DNA from: Leptofilum sp041987425
GTDB lineage: Bacteria; Chloroflexota; Anaerolineae; Promineifilales; Promineifilaceae
Assembly (NCBI GenBank): GCA_041987425.1
Contig: JBHIWP010000002.1
Coordinates: 1-64,000, forward strand
DNA length: 64,000 nucleotides
Direction of reading: 5' to 3'
The notes below the pieces were generated by a model. It did not search any database. It saw only the letters and a program-made list of their open reading frames with translations, and was not told where the DNA came from. Shown in pieces: positions 15,196 through 24,976 of this stretch (within the stretch, counting starts at the first letter, position 1; every line of letters begins with the position of its first letter). The position numbers and the translations under genes were made by a program.

Positions 15196-15621
15196 TTACG
15201 CAACGGTGAAGAAGCTAGACCCAAAGTCTATGAGTATGTCCTCGCCGTCCGCCAGCGTGATTGACGAACCGTAATCGTAGTAGCAGACAAGTGGATCGCC
15301 CGCTACAGTATCGTCATAAATATAGACGTAGCGGAATGGCCCCACACTGCCCCCACCGGCCGTAAGCGTTAAATCTTGCAGCACCAGAGAGTAAGTACCA
15401 CCCGTCTGACTACTGCTGGTTGTTGTGATATTTCGGCTGCTCAGATTTGTGTACGTAATTTGCGTTACGTTTGCCAATACCCCATTACCGTTTGCCGTTG
15501 GGTTGCTGGATTCAGACCCCGGCGCAGTGTTGCTTAGTGCGACCACAAATTGATCGGAGGCTAGATCTACATCTTCCCCCATGTAATCTACCCAGTCGTT
15601 AATCTTGTTAAACGTTGCCAT
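15196..15621 (-). CDS. Phage tail-associated structural protein
   Basis: The 141-residue protein begins MATFNKINDWVDYM and has the motif DLASDQFVVALSNTAP, seen in many phage tail-region proteins (family recalled), followed by a Thr/Ser-rich beta-rich half (LVLQDLTLTAGGGSVGPFRYVYIYDD). Probably a fibre or baseplate accessory protein. Confidence 0.6.
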   Translation of the reverse strand: MATFNKINDWVDYMGEDVDLASDQFVVALSNTAPGSESSNPTANGNGVLANVTQITYTNLSSRNITTTSSSQTGGTYSLVLQDLTLTAGGGSVGPFRYVYIYDDTVAGDPLVCYYDYGSSITLADGEDILIDFGSSFFTVA

Positions 15622-15631
15622 GATTCACCTC

Positions 15632-15943
15632 TTATTCAATTACAATAAACTTGTGTTCTTCTGTCGATAATTGTGCGGAGCCGGTTGTTACCCGCCCGCG
15701 CACAGTCCAATTTCCGGTGGCGTCAATGTCACCGCTTTGTATGGTGTATTTAATAATGCCGTCCGACCCATCCGAATCAAACGCGGCCGTAACTATTGCC
15801 GCGTTGCCCTCAGGGTCGGTCAATATCATCTGCTGCGCCGTCGTGTAGGCGCTAATATCGGCAGCGGCGTTTGTGTCTACATCTATAAATGTGAGCTTCC
15901 CCACTTGCCCATAATCATCCTTGACAATCTTGTCCCAACTCAT
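15632..15943 (-). CDS. Small baseplate/fibre protein, BppU-like fold
   Basis: 103 residues with an immunoglobulin-like pattern: GKLTFIDVDTNAAADISAYTTAQQMILTDPEGN ... KYTIQSGDIDATGNWTVRGRVTTG ... HKFIVIE. This resembles N-terminal domains of phage baseplate upper proteins. It overlaps the following repeat protein start by four bases. Confidence 0.6.
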   Translation of the reverse strand: MSWDKIVKDDYGQVGKLTFIDVDTNAAADISAYTTAQQMILTDPEGNAAIVTAAFDSDGSDGIIKYTIQSGDIDATGNWTVRGRVTTGSAQLSTEEHKFIVIE

Positions 15944-17337
15944 CCGCTTTTTACCTCCCGTGCAGGCGATGGATTACTTATTGCATTTACCGCAGGCGAT
16001 GGATTACTTTTTAAACTCGCTACTGGCGTGATATTTACCAGTACATTAGCCGTGTAGATTTGCAGCTCACCGCTGCTGTTATAGGTCAATGTCACGTTTT
16101 GGCCGGTCAAGGTGAATGAACCAGTGCCCGCGCCTAAAATGCGACTGACTAGCAGGCTTGCCGCCTGTCCGCTTAGTGTGAAGCTCCCAGCATCCGCAGC
16201 GATTTTGCGCCCAGCTAATAGACTGGCATCCTGCCCCGTCACAACATACGCCCCGGCGCTGGCAGTCAACAGGCGGCTAACTAACAAACTTGCCGCTTGC
16301 CCCGTTAATGAGTAGCTCCCACTATCGGCCGTTAGGGTGTAGGTCGTTCCCCCGCTGTTATAGGTCAATGTGGCGTCAATGCCGGTCAAGGTAAAACTAC
16401 CGCTTTCGGCTGCTAACAGGCGACTTGCCAACAATGAGGCATCTTGCCCCGTAAGCGTAAATGTGCCAGATTCAGCAGTGAGCAGGCGATTGACCAACAA
16501 ACTGGCGTCTTGCCCGCTCAGTGTGTAGCTACCTTGTCCTGCTGTGAGTAAGCGGTTAGCCAACAGCCCCGCCGCCTGTCCGGCGAGTGAAAATGACCCG
16601 GCAGCGGCCGTTAGGTTGCGACTGGCTAACAGGCTGGCGGCTTGACCTGTAAGCGTGAAAGAACCAGCATCAGCCGTTAGGGTGTAATCAGCCCCCGCCG
16701 CCGCTTCCTTGATTGTGAAGGCTTTTATTGCCCAATCCCCTGCACCACTCAGGGAACCGTCAACGGCCGTTGACGTGGTGCCGGTGGCGTTCTTGTACTC
16801 AGTGCTATTGTTGGCACTGGTGCCACCTGTACCGGCCAATGTGTTAATGGCGCTGGCTGTATATCCGCTGCCTACTGAGAACGTGCGTGCGGCCCCGTTG
16901 CCCACATGCCCCCAAATGAGATCGGAGCTTGCCCCCGGCGTAACGTTTACCGTCGGTGTGGCATCTGTACCCGTTGCCGTGACAACGGTTGAGTTAATCG
17001 GACTGGCAACATCTGCCCCGGTTACTCGCCGCACTGAACCGGCCAAACTGTCAGCCGTTGCACTTACGCCAAATGTAACCGTGATGCTTTCCGTTACGGT
17101 AGCTTCTGCCCACCACGCATGATGAGAAATGCGGGATTGTGTCACGGCGCTGCCAATTGCGTTCCAGGTCAACCCCGTGCCGGTATTGGTCGGTGTCGAT
17201 ATGGTCCCACTATTGGCCCGGCGCGTGAATGTAGCAATGAGCAAATCACCATCTGTAACCGATAGGCTAGATGTGGTGGCGCTGGTGGCGCTGGTTGCCG
17301 TAGCCAATACGGCCGTTCCCGCTGGTGTTGGTGCCAC
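15940..17337 (-). CDS. Tail/fibre protein with nine 23-residue repeats
   Basis: Residues 1-215 form a beta-rich domain (SISHHAWWAEATVTESITVTF region, Thr/Ala/Ser-rich). From about residue 217 to 425 nine repeats of the form LTADAGSFTLTGQAASLLASR follow, two of them ending in TLTYNS(S)G. A short tail has two copies of SNPSPA. Its place between tail-tip and lysis genes fits a receptor-binding or surface protein. Confidence 0.65.
   Translation of the reverse strand: MAPTPAGTAVLATATSATSATTSSLSVTDGDLLIATFTRRANSGTISTPTNTGTGLTWNAIGSAVTQSRISHHAWWAEATVTESITVTFGVSATADSLAGSVRRVTGADVASPINSTVVTATGTDATPTVNVTPGASSDLIWGHVGNGAARTFSVGSGYTASAINTLAGTGGTSANNSTEYKNATGTTSTAVDGSLSGAGDWAIKAFTIKEAAAGADYTLTADAGSFTLTGQAASLLASRNLTAAAGSFSLAGQAAGLLANRLLTAGQGSYTLSGQDASLLVNRLLTAESGTFTLTGQDASLLASRLLAAESGSFTLTGIDATLTYNSGGTTYTLTADSGSYSLTGQAASLLVSRLLTASAGAYVVTGQDASLLAGRKIAADAGSFTLSGQAASLLVSRILGAGTGSFTLTGQNVTLTYNSSGELQIYTANVLVNITPVASLKSNPSPAVNAISNPSPAREVKSG
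16062..16690 (-). repeat. Tandem coding repeats of about 66-69 bp
   Basis: Nine diverged units encode LTAxxGSFTLTGQxASLLxxR. Copy number may vary between related phages by recombination. Confidence 0.75.
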
Positions 17338-17561
17338 TATTCCACCCCCTCACAAATCACGTACTGCTCACTCACAATCAGTTCGCCGTCGCACTGCAAC
17401 TCATAAGCGCCCGGCGTTAAGACAATGGGCAGGTATGTGACGGTTGCCGTCGGTGGCGGTACAGGCTCCGTGAAATCTTCCGCACTTGCCAGCTCACCCG
17501 CAATGAGCAACAAAGCGACTGCCCCCACAAACAGCATTGCCAGCTTCCCCCGTCGATTCAT
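17337..17561 (-). CDS. Small exported protein in the tail operon
   Basis: 74 residues with a signal or anchor segment (KLAMLFVGAVALLLIAGELASA), then ATVTYLPIVL, a motif common in Chloroflexota secreted proteins, and two Cys. It overlaps both neighbours by one base. Function unknown; host-derived by its style. Confidence 0.6.
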   Translation of the reverse strand: MNRRGKLAMLFVGAVALLLIAGELASAEDFTEPVPPPTATVTYLPIVLTPGAYELQCDGELIVSEQYVICEGVE

Positions 17562-18991
17562 TAGAAGCGCCCCCCTCTGGCTATCCCGGCACTTCCCAAA
17601 ATGCCCTGCGCGGCCAATCTTGCGTCTAATCGGCTGTCTGGTACGTTCACAGCCACACGTAGCTGGTTGCTCGTGTAATCGTAATCAAGCGCCGTGATGA
17701 AAAACGTGTCTAGATTGTTGGTCGCTTGATTCAACGACACGGCCGCAGCCGGGTATAAATCCGTTATCTGAATCAGCCCGCCGCCCTCAAATATCGGTGC
17801 CCATAACGGCCGTTTGGCACCGTTGCTATCACGGATGTAGGGAGCGGATACGGTAAAAGCGGCGCTTTGGGCCGGTTGCCCCAAAAAGCCTAAATTTGCT
17901 GTTGCTAATTGCGTTGCCTGCGTTCCGTTCAGTTCTGGGAAATGCTCTGCTTGCGTTCGGTTCAGGTGCGTAAAGCTGGCGTGTTGGTCCTGTTGTTGCG
18001 CCCAAATGGTTTTGCTTTGGATGCTATACACATCATTGGTAGCGAAAACATTTGCACTGCCCCCGCTTAGGGTTGTTAATGTTAATTGCGTATTGCTGGC
18101 AATGGCCCGAATCCTAGCAATGCTGCCATCGGTAATATTGCGCACTTCGTCGCCTACGTTTATGTGCCCAGCCAGGAAAAACGCCGTTGTGTCGTTTAGG
18201 GTATTGGCCCCGCCGCTGGTTGCCGTGCCCTGGTAGGTTCCATACCACACTACAGAGCTTGACCGATATTGCGACATGTCCCGATCAAGGTCTAGCCGTG
18301 CCAGGTCATTAATGCTCACCTTCCAATTGACGGTAGTGCGATTGGCCCGATTCTTGAAATACGGCGTAAAGTCCCTCAGGCTTCCGTAGTTCATTGGCCT
18401 ATCTATACAGTAATAGTCCCAAAGTTCCCCGGCACTATTCCCCGCTTTCTTGGCAAATTCGATAAAATCACCGGCATAAATACCGAACTTAGGCGGATGC
18501 TGCCAACCACCTAGCGCCGTGCTGGTTTCCTCAATGTTGCTCATGTCATCTTCCAAAACGTACACATCGTCGGTAAGGAAGTTTTCCAACATGGCGCTTG
18601 TGGTTGTAGAAGCGGTGTAACTGGTGTCAGTTGGCCCGTATTGGTCGTAGTGGTTCCACCCCGGCCCCTTTGCCACATAGGTAACGTGGCGTGTGCCTTC
18701 TGGCCGCAGGTTGACAATAAACCCGCTTACGCAGTTGTAAACAAGGTTATCGAACACGGCCAAGCGCTGCATAGCCGCGCCGGTTCCTCCAAAGTGGTTA
18801 TTCATTCTGTCGTATTGGTCAAGCCTGCTTTTGGCCTTGACAGTGACTTCAATGCGTTCCACTCCGTAGGTTTCAACATTCCAACGAATACCGATTCTTT
18901 CCGGCCGTTCAAACGCCTCGGACATCGTGCCCCCGGTAATGTGATACCCTGTAAAACTCGTCGTGAATCGCCCTGCAAATAACTCGCTCAT
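17561..18991 (-). CDS. Tail-tip/baseplate protein
   Basis: A 476-residue protein two genes after the tape measure, the usual position of the tail hub or baseplate subunit. Segments such as FGIYAGDFIEFAKKAG and WYGTYQGTAT suggest insertion domains. It ends in a low-complexity Gly/Ala tail. Family not recognised with certainty. Confidence 0.6.
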   Translation of the reverse strand: MSELFAGRFTTSFTGYHITGGTMSEAFERPERIGIRWNVETYGVERIEVTVKAKSRLDQYDRMNNHFGGTGAAMQRLAVFDNLVYNCVSGFIVNLRPEGTRHVTYVAKGPGWNHYDQYGPTDTSYTASTTTSAMLENFLTDDVYVLEDDMSNIEETSTALGGWQHPPKFGIYAGDFIEFAKKAGNSAGELWDYYCIDRPMNYGSLRDFTPYFKNRANRTTVNWKVSINDLARLDLDRDMSQYRSSSVVWYGTYQGTATSGGANTLNDTTAFFLAGHINVGDEVRNITDGSIARIRAIASNTQLTLTTLSGGSANVFATNDVYSIQSKTIWAQQQDQHASFTHLNRTQAEHFPELNGTQATQLATANLGFLGQPAQSAAFTVSAPYIRDSNGAKRPLWAPIFEGGGLIQITDLYPAAAVSLNQATNNLDTFFITALDYDYTSNQLRVAVNVPDSRLDARLAAQGILGSAGIARGGRF

Positions 18992-20958
18992 TATGTTGTC
19001 CCTAACAGGTGGCGAGTGCGGGGGGTAACATAAAATGTAAAGTTTCCTGTTTCTGTAAGTGTGAAAACCTCGTCATCTGACGAGGTGCCAAATACAAACA
19101 GGACAAATCGGGTCATCTTGTTACCCGCGACTACTGAAGTTATGTGACCGCTAGGATTAAGCAATACGCCTTGGGGGGTTTGCACCGTGGGGGGTACAGC
19201 AGTAGTATAAAACCCTGCAACGCTGTAATCATCACTCCGGCATATCACAATTTCTTTCCCTGCCGGGAAAAGCCAAACCCCGTCTATTTCAAACGTAGCC
19301 GAAGATGTCGGAATATCCTCAATCGTTATTCTGTATTCAGCATTCCCGCTTCCTGGATAGGTATCAGGATCGAATATATCATCTGGGTAAAGCCCCCTCG
19401 CATCTATCAATCCCAAGTCTATAATTTCCCAATTCCCCCCGGTATTAGGTAGGCTCTGCGTTGTCTCCTGGTGTGACACAAACCCACGATACAGAGCAGA
19501 TGCAATAGTAGGCGTTGTGTTGTTGTTTCTGATAAGCCCAAACGCACGTAATGGGGTGCCCCACTGTAGGCGTGCGGCGTCTGTAGAAAAGCGGTAATAA
19601 ATTGTTGTTGTATTTGTTGCGCTGGATGGTGACGTAAGTCTGATGTAATTTCCACCCGATACAGTCCCGCTTTGCGTGGATATGGTAACTCCACCACTTA
19701 CGGCACTGGTTGAAAATTCATCACTATCAATAAAATGCTTGTAGTCAGCGACTAGGTATTTACCATCTGACAACGTGCTTAATATCATGGTTTTAGGCGA
19801 CGTTGCATAACCTGCTGGATTATTGTAAATCTTTACCAACGCATCACTATCCCCCGGCACGCCCCACACATCGACGTAGTTAATCCGCTCCTCATTACTG
19901 CTGGTTGGATCGTAACGATTACGGATTGCCGACGTGCTACACCACGCATCCGGCGCGGTGGTGGTGCCGGTTTGCAAGTACGCCCCGTCAATCACAAAAT
20001 TGCTTACCTTTGTGGCGCTGCTTGCCGTCCGTGATATGTAAAACCTGAAATTCGCGTTGGTATTGGTTCCGCTCAACACATAGCGATACCATGTACCAGA
20101 TGCCCCCGTCGCTGTTTTGTCGTAGCCTGTTGGCGTGGTCGGGTTAAATGTCTTGCTCTGTATGCTTACGTCGCTGCCATCGGTCAAGTTGATTGTCACC
20201 GGGTCGCCAAATAAACCACCGCTGGTCAACCCCCTTAACCACACATAGGCTACGGCCTGAGTGCTTGATGACGCCGTAACAGATGCGCGTATTCCCTCAT
20301 TGGTACTGGTGTCTGTAGCGATTTGCTGCGCTTTACCACCGATCAGGTAATTCACCACGCTGATATTTGTTGTAGGCGTCCCTACGGCCGTCCACCCGTC
20401 GGCCAAGCCGTCGCTATTAGAATCCTCTAGGAAGTGTGGCGAGCTTGCTAAATCGTTACGCAGGGTTATGGCCGCCCCCTCGCCTAATGGCTCCACAACG
20501 AGCATAATCACCACGCCCAAAGCCCGCTTGTTAAGGATTGACGCAGGAGTGTAGTAACTGCCTGAATCATCCACATCGCCATAGATAACGGTGGCGTCGG
20601 TGTAGTTGGTCATGCCGTCTAACTGTATGCGTAAATAAATCTTATCTACATCACCATCAGCATGATAACGTGCGGCCTGTTGGTCCTCTCCGTCAATCCA
20701 TCGTTTAATGGGGGCAATGGTATTAATCACGTCGTCCCAATCATCCCCGTACACGTTCTTTGTTAGAAAGACCGTCCGCGGCTGGTTTTTCAGGCGTATC
20801 AACTTCGGTGATCCATTGTCCGGTCTATGCCATAAAACATCAGGCTCCCCGGCTTCCACTTTTAAGCCGTAATGTAGTTTAAAATCGGCCTGGCTTGCCG
20901 CATCATAAACAAATTCGTAATCCGTGGTTCCGTCGCTCAGTATGACGCTATCGGCCAT
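18991..20958 (-). CDS. Distal tail protein with carbohydrate-binding-like insert
   Basis: The 655-residue protein directly follows the tape measure, so it is probably a distal-tail-type protein. Residues about 175-340 look like a CBM4/9-type module (SSPHFLEDSNSDGLADGW ... GGKAQQIA ... WYRYVLSG). A second beta-rich module follows. Carbohydrate binding to the cell surface is an inference. Confidence 0.6.
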   Translation of the reverse strand: MADSVILSDGTTDYEFVYDAASQADFKLHYGLKVEAGEPDVLWHRPDNGSPKLIRLKNQPRTVFLTKNVYGDDWDDVINTIAPIKRWIDGEDQQAARYHADGDVDKIYLRIQLDGMTNYTDATVIYGDVDDSGSYYTPASILNKRALGVVIMLVVEPLGEGAAITLRNDLASSPHFLEDSNSDGLADGWTAVGTPTTNISVVNYLIGGKAQQIATDTSTNEGIRASVTASSSTQAVAYVWLRGLTSGGLFGDPVTINLTDGSDVSIQSKTFNPTTPTGYDKTATGASGTWYRYVLSGTNTNANFRFYISRTASSATKVSNFVIDGAYLQTGTTTAPDAWCSTSAIRNRYDPTSSNEERINYVDVWGVPGDSDALVKIYNNPAGYATSPKTMILSTLSDGKYLVADYKHFIDSDEFSTSAVSGGVTISTQSGTVSGGNYIRLTSPSSATNTTTIYYRFSTDAARLQWGTPLRAFGLIRNNNTTPTIASALYRGFVSHQETTQSLPNTGGNWEIIDLGLIDARGLYPDDIFDPDTYPGSGNAEYRITIEDIPTSSATFEIDGVWLFPAGKEIVICRSDDYSVAGFYTTAVPPTVQTPQGVLLNPSGHITSVVAGNKMTRFVLFVFGTSSDDEVFTLTETGNFTFYVTPRTRHLLGTT

Positions 20959-23351
20959 TATTTAAGGCTCCCTATTCTTTCCACTACCATTGTGGAAACG
21001 CGATCAGCAAAGCGCTGGCCGCTTTCCCCCGGCCGTTGCACCACCTGCCCTATCAATGGCGCGTTAATGTTTATACCGCCCATGCCCCCGGCCTGTGACG
21101 ATGGAATAACATTCCCCTGATCGCCGGGGATAAGAAAAAGACGGCCGTTTTGTTTAAATAATTCTGGCTGGTTGAATTCCCCCACCTGTGACATTTCGCC
21201 GGGTAGCAAAAAGTTCCCTAGTGCGCTTTGCTTGCCATGCTCTTTTACGTCACCGCTACCGCTGCCTAAATCGCTGGCAGATGAGGTGTTAACGGTTACA
21301 CTGGCAGAAGCGTGACGGCCGTCAACACTATCTAGCAGCCCCTTCACTTCTCGGAGGCGTTCAATAGAATCGCCCATCATAAGCGTATAGGCCGTTTCTA
21401 CTTTCTGCGGCGTGGCATTAAACAGGTCAATAAGCTGCTGCTGCTTTTCGGCCGCTGCTATAGCCGATTCAGCAGTTCTAAATGTCCCACTGGCAAGCAA
21501 ATCAAAAGCAATGCCTGCAACCTCGGCACTCACACCACCGTCAACAACTATCTGATTTAGTTCCTCAATGGCGATACGCGCCTCAGCCGCCTGTAATCGC
21601 ATGTCGGCTTCTGCCTGCGTCAATTCCCCAATAGCAACGGCGTAATCTAGGGTGCGCTGTACGGCGTCTGGGTCTGGCGACAATTCGGCCAATGCCAGCG
21701 CCCCTTCAAATGCAAGGTCTCTGTATGAATCAATGATTGCTTGATTAGCGGCGTCTATGGCTTCCTGTGCGGCTTCTGCGTCCTCTATGCTGCCTGTATA
21801 AGCCGATCCCACCGCGCCCTGTGAGGCTTCAAGGTCGGCACGCTGGGCAATAAGCGCCTCCCGCTGGCTGTCGCTCAAATCACCTTGCAGGGCTTGATAC
21901 GCTGCCAGCCATTCCGCGCTGCCCTCATTGACAGTATTGAGAATTTCACGCATAGCCCCCTTTTGCTCATCGCTCAAATCGGCGGCAAGCTGGGAATTAA
22001 TAGAGGCAATCTGCCCGCTATTATCGCGTGTGGTCTGTACCCACTCCCCTTGTGCCCCGGCAAGCTGTTGCTGGGCTTCTAGCAGTTGGCTAATCGCATC
22101 GCCAGCCCCGCCTAAATTTTGCAGTTGCCCTGCTATGGCCTGGCTGTAATTGCGTGCGGCGTTGGCAGCCTCTTGCAAATGTGCGTAGTTCTGGATTAAT
22201 ACCCGGTCGTAGGATTCACCCTGCGCTACGGCCGCTTCATACGCAGCGGCGGCGGCTAAATTCTCTGCTGAATTGGCTTCAGCAGCGGCGGCAACATCCC
22301 GATTGTATTGTGCCATCCGATCCATTTGCTCATTAAGCTGCTCGGCTTCCCCTGTTGCTTGCTTTAATGCAACAGCCTGATCGTACCATGCCCGCGTGGT
22401 CATGATGTCAAAGGTATGCACCCCGGCAGCATGTAGCATCTGCTGGTACTCTTCAAAACTACCAGCAGTACGGCCGATGGACTCCATCACCTTTTGCTCA
22501 CCCTCAATTGTGCGGGTTTGCGCTTTGGTGTAATCGCCTGTGGCTTCTGCCATAGCAAGGTTTCTAGCCTCTACATCCTGAATGGCTTTGGAAAAGTCAC
22601 CGTTTATCAATTGCACCCAAGGTAATAACCCTTCTGCTAGATGTTGCTTAAAAGCATCGGTAGATTCCCCCACCTTTACTTCTAAGCGTGCCCAGGCGTC
22701 CGCTTGGCTGTCAACATTGCCTCCCACCTGCTGAATAAGCTGATCGCCAGATTCAAGGACGGCGTTAAGTAACGCAACCTGCTTTTCTTCTGCCGTCAAT
22801 GCCTCTACTGTTTTGCCTAGCTGCTGCGCGTATTTTTCGTTAGCCTCGCCAACCTTGACCACGATACCCAGGTTGTCAAGAATGAGGGGAGAAGCGCGCT
22901 TGATACCTGTAGCGATACTGTCATACAGGAAAGCGGTATCGCCTAATTGCGGATTAAGTTTGTTGGATGCTTTGGCGATTTCTAGCAGCTGCGGCGCATT
23001 GGCGGCTAGTTTCCCGGCAAGCTCATCACTCGCCCCGGCCGTGAGCTTAAGAAGCCCGGCCATAAGGTCAGCTTCCTTGATCGTGCCGCGTGCGGCCGCG
23101 CTCATGTTATCCAGCAGTCCAGGCGTCTTAAAAACTTCCTGATTCATTAGCTCAAATGAATCACGGAGCTGGTTCAGGTTGGCTCCCTCGCGTGATAGGT
23201 CAAAGGCTTTTTTGAACGTGGCCCCCATTGCTACCATGCCAGCAGTTACATTCTTGGCAGTGCCTAGCAAGTCATCAAGGCGTTGCCCGATACCCTTGAT
23301 AGCATCGCTCCCTTGATCAACCTGTTTGACAACTAACCTAACTTCTGCCAC
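20958..23351 (-). CDS. Tape measure protein
   Basis: 797 residues, Ala/Gln/Glu-rich and mostly helical coiled coil, with small hydrophobic stretches, directly after the frameshifted chaperone. The N-terminus (VKQVDQGSDAIKGIGQRLDDLLGTAKN) and the region with AFLYDSIATGIKRASPLILDNLGI match tape-measure families. It sets tail length; 797 residues implies a tail of about 110-120 nm by the usual 0.15 nm per residue. Confidence 0.85.
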   Translation of the reverse strand: MAEVRLVVKQVDQGSDAIKGIGQRLDDLLGTAKNVTAGMVAMGATFKKAFDLSREGANLNQLRDSFELMNQEVFKTPGLLDNMSAAARGTIKEADLMAGLLKLTAGASDELAGKLAANAPQLLEIAKASNKLNPQLGDTAFLYDSIATGIKRASPLILDNLGIVVKVGEANEKYAQQLGKTVEALTAEEKQVALLNAVLESGDQLIQQVGGNVDSQADAWARLEVKVGESTDAFKQHLAEGLLPWVQLINGDFSKAIQDVEARNLAMAEATGDYTKAQTRTIEGEQKVMESIGRTAGSFEEYQQMLHAAGVHTFDIMTTRAWYDQAVALKQATGEAEQLNEQMDRMAQYNRDVAAAAEANSAENLAAAAAYEAAVAQGESYDRVLIQNYAHLQEAANAARNYSQAIAGQLQNLGGAGDAISQLLEAQQQLAGAQGEWVQTTRDNSGQIASINSQLAADLSDEQKGAMREILNTVNEGSAEWLAAYQALQGDLSDSQREALIAQRADLEASQGAVGSAYTGSIEDAEAAQEAIDAANQAIIDSYRDLAFEGALALAELSPDPDAVQRTLDYAVAIGELTQAEADMRLQAAEARIAIEELNQIVVDGGVSAEVAGIAFDLLASGTFRTAESAIAAAEKQQQLIDLFNATPQKVETAYTLMMGDSIERLREVKGLLDSVDGRHASASVTVNTSSASDLGSGSGDVKEHGKQSALGNFLLPGEMSQVGEFNQPELFKQNGRLFLIPGDQGNVIPSSQAGGMGGININAPLIGQVVQRPGESGQRFADRVSTMVVERIGSLK

Positions 23352-23942
23352 TGTTGATACCTACCTTTAATAGCCCCTGTTCTTGCAAGTCGCCTAACAA
23401 CAAACGCTCATTGACAGTTAGGCCGGTATTGACCGCTTCTCCCTGCAATGAGCGAAATTTACTGACTACCCGGTGGATGTTTCTCAAGGCTCTCATGCGG
23501 GTAAATTCTGTGTAATCTTGTTCATGTACACCACCGCTACGCGGTAGATGATAATCACCACAGAGCCAGGCCAATTCTAATTCGGGCGGCGGCGTGGCCT
23601 TGCTGTTTACTACACACTGCACCGTCGCCTCTATGAGTTTTTTGGCACGGCCTCCGCTTCTAGGCTGTTCATGTGCCGGGCGGTTTGGTTCCCTACCCAC
23701 ATCACAACATCAGCAACCTTAGGGCCGGTTTCTTTTTCAAGGTCTAGCTCTTTCGGATTAGGAACGGCTTCGCACTCCCATTCCTGATAAAGCGCCAAAA
23801 AGCCCAGCCATGTGCGAATGTAAACATCCTCACTGAAAAACCCGGTGGCATACACGCGCCCTCTGTACCGTAGCTGCTGCCCTACTGTGGGCGCGTCCGG
23901 TAATGTGAAGCGTACGCCTAAATCTTCGTTGGTAAATTCCAT
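23338..23942 (-). CDS. Tail assembly chaperone, frameshift product (GT type)
   Basis: A -1 shift at A_AAA_AAC (23643-23637) continues the short form into the next frame: ...AEAVPKKLIEATVQCVVN ... LAWLCGDYHLP ... NTGLTVNERLLLGDLQEQ. The extension ends at 23338, overlapping the tape-measure start. This is the conserved G/GT arrangement of long-tailed phages; the long form recruits tail tube protein to the tape measure. Confidence 0.85.
23631..23942 (-). CDS. Tail assembly chaperone, short form (G type)
   Basis: ATG 23942 (MEFTNEDLGVRF) follows AGGGGGC. The 103 residues end VPKNS, with the stop two codons after the slippery heptamer. An in-frame upstream extension to 24023 is rejected because it overlaps the tail tube gene and lacks a ribosome site. 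Confidence 0.85.
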   Translation of the reverse strand: MEFTNEDLGVRFTLPDAPTVGQQLRYRGRVYATGFFSEDVYIRTWLGFLALYQEWECEAVPNPKELDLEKETGPKVADVVMWVGNQTARHMNSLEAEAVPKNS

Positions 23943-23959
23943 TTGTGCCCCCTGATTGA

Positions 23960-24376
23960 TTACAGCGCCACGCTGGTATAGTCGAATCCATCGCCGCTCG
24001 TGCTGCGATATTCGGCCGTCCATGTTTGCAAGCCTACGGGAATGGATACGCTTACCGTCCCAATATTGGCCTCACCGGTGATGTACTGCCCACTTGCCAG
24101 CGTTACCTCAATCGTTTTGGTGGCACTGGTTCCTGCGGCTGCCAACGGCCCATAAATGCCGCGCGTGGTGCTGTTCATCATGCCCGTAAGCGTGATGCCC
24201 TTCACAGCGCCAATATCACGTTGTTCTGTTCTGTTGCTGTCACCCAGCCCGGTATCTTCCACCAGACCATTACCGCCGTTAATCGTGGCGTTGGTTACAT
24301 CTCCCGAAATGGTTGTCAATGTACCGGATGCGTTATCTACCCGGACGCCTGCTACATCACTTAATGCATGGCTCAT
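23960..24376 (-). CDS. Major tail (tube) protein
   Basis: 138 residues, beta-rich, directly before the chaperone genes. Features include DVAGVRVDNASGTLTTISGDVTNATINGG and TWTAEYRSTSGDGFDYTSVAL. Size and position match siphovirus tube proteins. Confidence 0.7.
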   Translation of the reverse strand: MSHALSDVAGVRVDNASGTLTTISGDVTNATINGGNGLVEDTGLGDSNRTEQRDIGAVKGITLTGMMNSTTRGIYGPLAAAGTSATKTIEVTLASGQYITGEANIGTVSVSIPVGLQTWTAEYRSTSGDGFDYTSVAL

Positions 24377-24561
24377 TCGTTCACCTCATCACTTTGTTCA
24401 TATTCGGCTACGGCCGTTTCCAACCGTGCCAGCTTGGTATGATCGTATGTATCAAAGTGCCCCCCGCGCTCCTGTTGTGCCACAAGCGCCTGTTGTTTCT
24501 CTAAAGCTGCCAAAAGGTCAGCCGGTGCTTTACTCCTGGAAGCTGATCGTGATTTCTTCAT
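24373..24561 (-). CDS. Small basic/acidic helical protein
   Basis: 62 residues; Arg/Ser-rich start, then a helical half (LARLETAVAEYEQSDEVNE). It overlaps the tail tube start by ATGA and the upstream gene by 32 bases. Function unknown. Confidence 0.5.
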   Translation of the reverse strand: MKKSRSASRSKAPADLLAALEKQQALVAQQERGGHFDTYDHTKLARLETAVAEYEQSDEVNE

Positions 24562-24976
24562 TTACCGTTCCTATCATCGTCGCTACCAACCACTGCGGCG
24601 CGTCCGCTGGGTTTTGTGTAACCTCATTAACGGCCGTTACCTGTCCCTGCTGTACCGTGTTGCCCGTATCGCCTAAGCGGGGATACTGGTCAAGGTTACT
24701 CAGAAGCGTGTTGTAATTGGCCTCTAAGTTGGTCAAGGTACTGCCATCGTCACGATACTTCTGCCACACCTCAATAATGGTTTGCCATACGTTTTGACGG
24801 TTCTTAAAGGTCAACATCTCCCGCGTATGGCTCCCCGGCTTAAGGATGACATAAACAGAAGCCTTGCCATTATCCAGAATGCGCCAATCTCCCCGGCTGG
24901 TGTTGTTCTCATCGTAGCCACTAATGGCCCGAATGCGCGTCAACCAAAGCGCCTCTACATCACTGTAGCCACTCAC
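24530..24976 (-). CDS. Tail completion/terminator-like protein
   Basis: 148 residues upstream of the tube gene. The pattern RTRAISGYDENN..., VILKPGSHTREMLTFKNRQNVWQTIIEVWQKYRDD is compatible with phage tail terminator proteins. Call rests largely on position. Confidence 0.5.
   Translation of the reverse strand: MSGYSDVEALWLTRIRAISGYDENNTSRGDWRILDNGKASVYVILKPGSHTREMLTFKNRQNVWQTIIEVWQKYRDDGSTLTNLEANYNTLLSNLDQYPRLGDTGNTVQQGQVTAVNEVTQNPADAPQWLVATMIGTVNEEITISFQE

Noticed and set aside
23943..24023. Longer N-terminus of the tail chaperone
   Set aside because: It overlaps the tail tube gene, lacks a ribosome site and does not resemble the family.
24156..24716. A 186-codon rightward frame
   Set aside because: Antisense to tail genes, with Pro/Val/Ser-rich content typical of shadow frames.
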